NCBI GenBank assembly: GCA_019234175.1
Contig: JAFALP010000318.1
Span: 1-6,503 of the forward strand
Source: Actinomycetota bacterium
Lineage (GTDB): Bacteria > Actinomycetota > Thermoleophilia > Gaiellales > Gaiellaceae
Direction: 5' to 3'
DNA: 6,503 nt
Positions 4,942-6,503 of this stretch are shown here, one piece after another. The position numbers and the translations under genes are program-made. Position 1 is the first letter of the stretch; each line of letters begins with the position of its first letter. The notes beneath the pieces are model-generated. The model had not been told where the DNA came from. It ran no database searches and was given only the letters and a program-made list of their open reading frames with translations.

Positions 4942-5970
4942 GTGGCCCAGGTTGCACAGGGCGATCCGGATCTGCGCCGAGTCATCGACGAGGACCGCGA
5001 GCTCGACGGCGTCGGCGAGCAGGAGCTGCTCGACCTCTACCGCTCGATGGTGCTGCTGCGCACGTACGACGAGCGCTCGCTCGTCTACCACCGGCAGGGA
5101 CGCATCGGCACCTATGCGATCTTCTGGAACCACGAGGCGATGCAGGCCGGCTCCGTGCACGCGCTCGCGGAGGAGGACTGGATCTTCCCGAGCTACCGCG
5201 AGTCGGCCATCGGGCTGCTGCGCGGCATCCCGCCCGAGACGATCCTGAGCTGGTGGCGCGGCCATCCCGCCGGATGGTGGAACCCGGCCGACTACAACGT
5301 CGCGTCCATCTGCGTCCCGATCGGCACGCACGTCCCGCACGCGGTGGGGCTCGCGTGGGGCAAGAAGCTGAGCGGCGACAAGGCGTGCTCGATCGCGTAC
5401 TTCGGCGACGGCGCCACGAGCGAGGGCGCGTTCCACGAGGGCGCGAACTTCGCCGCCGTGATGCAGGCGCCGGCGATCCTCTTCTGCAACAACAACCAGT
5501 GGGCGATCTCGACACCGCTGTCCGCGCAGACGCGCGCCGAGTCGCTCGCCGACAAGGCGATCGGGTACGGGATGCCGGGCGTGCGCGTCGACGGCGGCGA
5601 CGTCCTCGCCGTCTTCGAGGCGACGCGCGAGGCCGTCGAGCGTGCGCGTGCCGGGGAAGGCCCCACGTTCATCGAGGCGATCTCCTATCGCGCCGCGCCG
5701 CACGCGACCGCGGACGACCCGCGCGCGTACATCGACCTCGAACGCGTCGAGGAGGAGAAGAAGAACGAGTGCCTCGGCAGGTACGAGCGCTACCTCCGCC
5801 GGCTCGGCGTGCTCGACGACGACACCGAGGCGGCGACGAAGGCCGAGGCCGCGGAGGCGATGCGCGCCGGGATCGCCGCCGCCGAGGCCCAGCCCGAGCC
5901 GGATCCCGAGCTCCTGTTCAAGAACGCGTACGTCCTCCCGCCGCCGAACATGAAAGACGGCTGGGAATGA
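4942..5970 (+). CDS. bkdA: 2-oxoacid dehydrogenase E1 component, alpha subunit (branched-chain type likely)
   Basis: 342-aa E1 alpha subunit of a thiamine-diphosphate 2-oxoacid dehydrogenase complex, which decarboxylates a 2-oxoacid and passes the acyl group to the lipoyl arm of E2. The ThDP/Mg motif runs from GDGATSEG at 155-162 to NNNQWAIS at 183-190. Other landmarks are RQGRIGTY at 51-58, VPIGTHVPHAVG at 125-136, KAIGYGMPGVRVDG at 205-218, and the loop YRAAPHATADDP at 249-260, whose His and Asp residues are typical of E1 alpha. VPIGT, the MPG(V/I)RVDG segment and the QWAIS context recall Mycobacterium BkdA, so branched-chain 2-oxoacids are the best guess; pyruvate cannot be excluded. GTG at 4942 is the only sensible start; ATG at 4938 is out of frame. 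The TGA overlaps the E1 beta start. E2 and E3 genes are not in view. Confidence 0.92.
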   Translation: MAQVAQGDPDLRRVIDEDRELDGVGEQELLDLYRSMVLLRTYDERSLVYHRQGRIGTYAIFWNHEAMQAGSVHALAEEDWIFPSYRESAIGLLRGIPPETILSWWRGHPAGWWNPADYNVASICVPIGTHVPHAVGLAWGKKLSGDKACSIAYFGDGATSEGAFHEGANFAAVMQAPAILFCNNNQWAISTPLSAQTRAESLADKAIGYGMPGVRVDGGDVLAVFEATREAVERARAGEGPTFIEAISYRAAPHATADDPRAYIDLERVEEEKKNECLGRYERYLRRLGVLDDDTEAATKAEAAEAMRAGIAAAEAQPEPDPELLFKNAYVLPPPNMKDGWE

Positions 5971-6503
5971 CCGAGCGGCTCCTCGTCGAGGCGGTGAACG
6001 ATGCGCTGCACGTCGAGCTCGCGCGCGACGACTCGGTGATGGTGATGGGCGAGGACGTCGGCCGCGCCGGAGGCGTCTTCCGCGCCACCGCCGGACTGCG
6101 CGAGCGCTTCGGCGAGAACCGCTGCGTCGACACGCCGCTCGCGGAGGCGGGGATCCTCGGCACGGCCGTCGGGCTGTGCATGGCCGGATGGCGTCCCGTC
6201 TGCGAGATGCAGTACGACGCGTTCTCCTATCCGTGCCTCGACCAGCTCATCACGCACGTCGGCCGCTACCGCTGGCGCACCGGCGGCGCGATGGAGTTCC
6301 CGATCACCGTGCGGATGCCGTACGGCGGCGGCGTCCGCGCGCCCGAGCTGCACGACGACTCACCCGAGACGTACTACGTGCACACGCCGGGCATCAAGGT
6401 CGCGGTGCCATCCACGCCCGCGGACGCGAAGGGGCTGCTCGCCGCCGCGATCCGCGACCCCGACCCGGTCGTCGTCCTCGAGCCGAAGCTCATCTACCGC
6501 ACC
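5967..6503 (+). CDS. bkdB: 2-oxoacid dehydrogenase E1 component, beta subunit (5' part)
   Basis: First 179 residues of an E1 beta subunit (families are about 325-340 aa), continuing past the window edge. It forms the alpha2beta2 E1 with the preceding gene product and supplies the glutamate that activates ThDP. The pyrimidine-binding domain is clear: VMGEDVGRAGGVF at 26-38, VDTPLAEAGILGTAVGL at 54-70 with catalytic E60, then VRMPYGGGVRAPELHDDSPE at 115-134 including H129, and VAVPSTPADAKGLL at 145-158, ending in DPDPVVVLEPKLIYR. The ATG at 5967 overlaps the E1 alpha stop as ATGA, so the two subunits are translationally coupled, as expected for a 1:1 complex. The reading frame is intact to the last base shown. 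Confidence 0.93.
   Translation, partial: MTERLLVEAVNDALHVELARDDSVMVMGEDVGRAGGVFRATAGLRERFGENRCVDTPLAEAGILGTAVGLCMAGWRPVCEMQYDAFSYPCLDQLITHVGRYRWRTGGAMEFPITVRMPYGGGVRAPELHDDSPETYYVHTPGIKVAVPSTPADAKGLLAAAIRDPDPVVVLEPKLIYRT

Noticed and set aside
4963..4972. The palindrome GATCCGGATC just after the E1 alpha start, as an operator
   Set aside because: It encodes Asp-Pro-Asp with common codons, has no partner site nearby, and there is no linked regulator to bind it.

Overview
The window is very GC-rich (about 70% by eye) and almost fully coding. Strong GC bias at third codon positions, many GTG starts and TANNNT-type -10 boxes placed directly before start codons suggest a high-GC actinobacterium, perhaps a deep soil lineage. 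That is an inference from style and gene content; there is no rRNA or other marker to fix the taxon.

Left part, minus strand (1-1565): paaA, paaB and the first 57% or so of paaC, in the usual order. They encode core subunits of the ring 1,2-phenylacetyl-CoA epoxidase, which starts aerobic phenylacetate breakdown. A 42-bp divergent region (1566-1607) separates them from a TetR-family regulator on the plus strand. It carries an exact match to the inverted repeat I recall for PaaR of Thermus thermophilus, so the regulator is very probably PaaR.

Middle, plus strand (1608-4932): two two-gene cassettes, each a regulator followed by an enzyme overlapping it by four bases (GTGA). The first is paaR plus a diacylglycerol/sphingosine-kinase-like lipid kinase. 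The second is a PadR-family regulator plus a two-domain alpha/beta hydrolase. Before padR lies a compact promoter in which stacked dyads sit between a -35-like and a -10 box, and the -10 predicts a leaderless mRNA starting at the ATG.

Right part, plus strand (4942-6503): the E1 alpha and (partial) E1 beta genes of a thiamine-diphosphate 2-oxoacid dehydrogenase complex, closest in motifs to the actinobacterial branched-chain (BkdA/BkdB) type. They overlap by ATGA and run off the window. A -10-like TAGGCT on the hydrolase stop codon again predicts a leaderless start.

The enzymes are recognisable catabolic and lipid enzymes, and I see no phage, IS element, CRISPR array, tRNA or rRNA. I find no strong evidence for a wholly new system. 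The points most worth following are the lipid kinase locked to the phenylacetate repressor, the padR promoter/operator with its partner hydrolase, and the repeated leaderless-promoter spacing.
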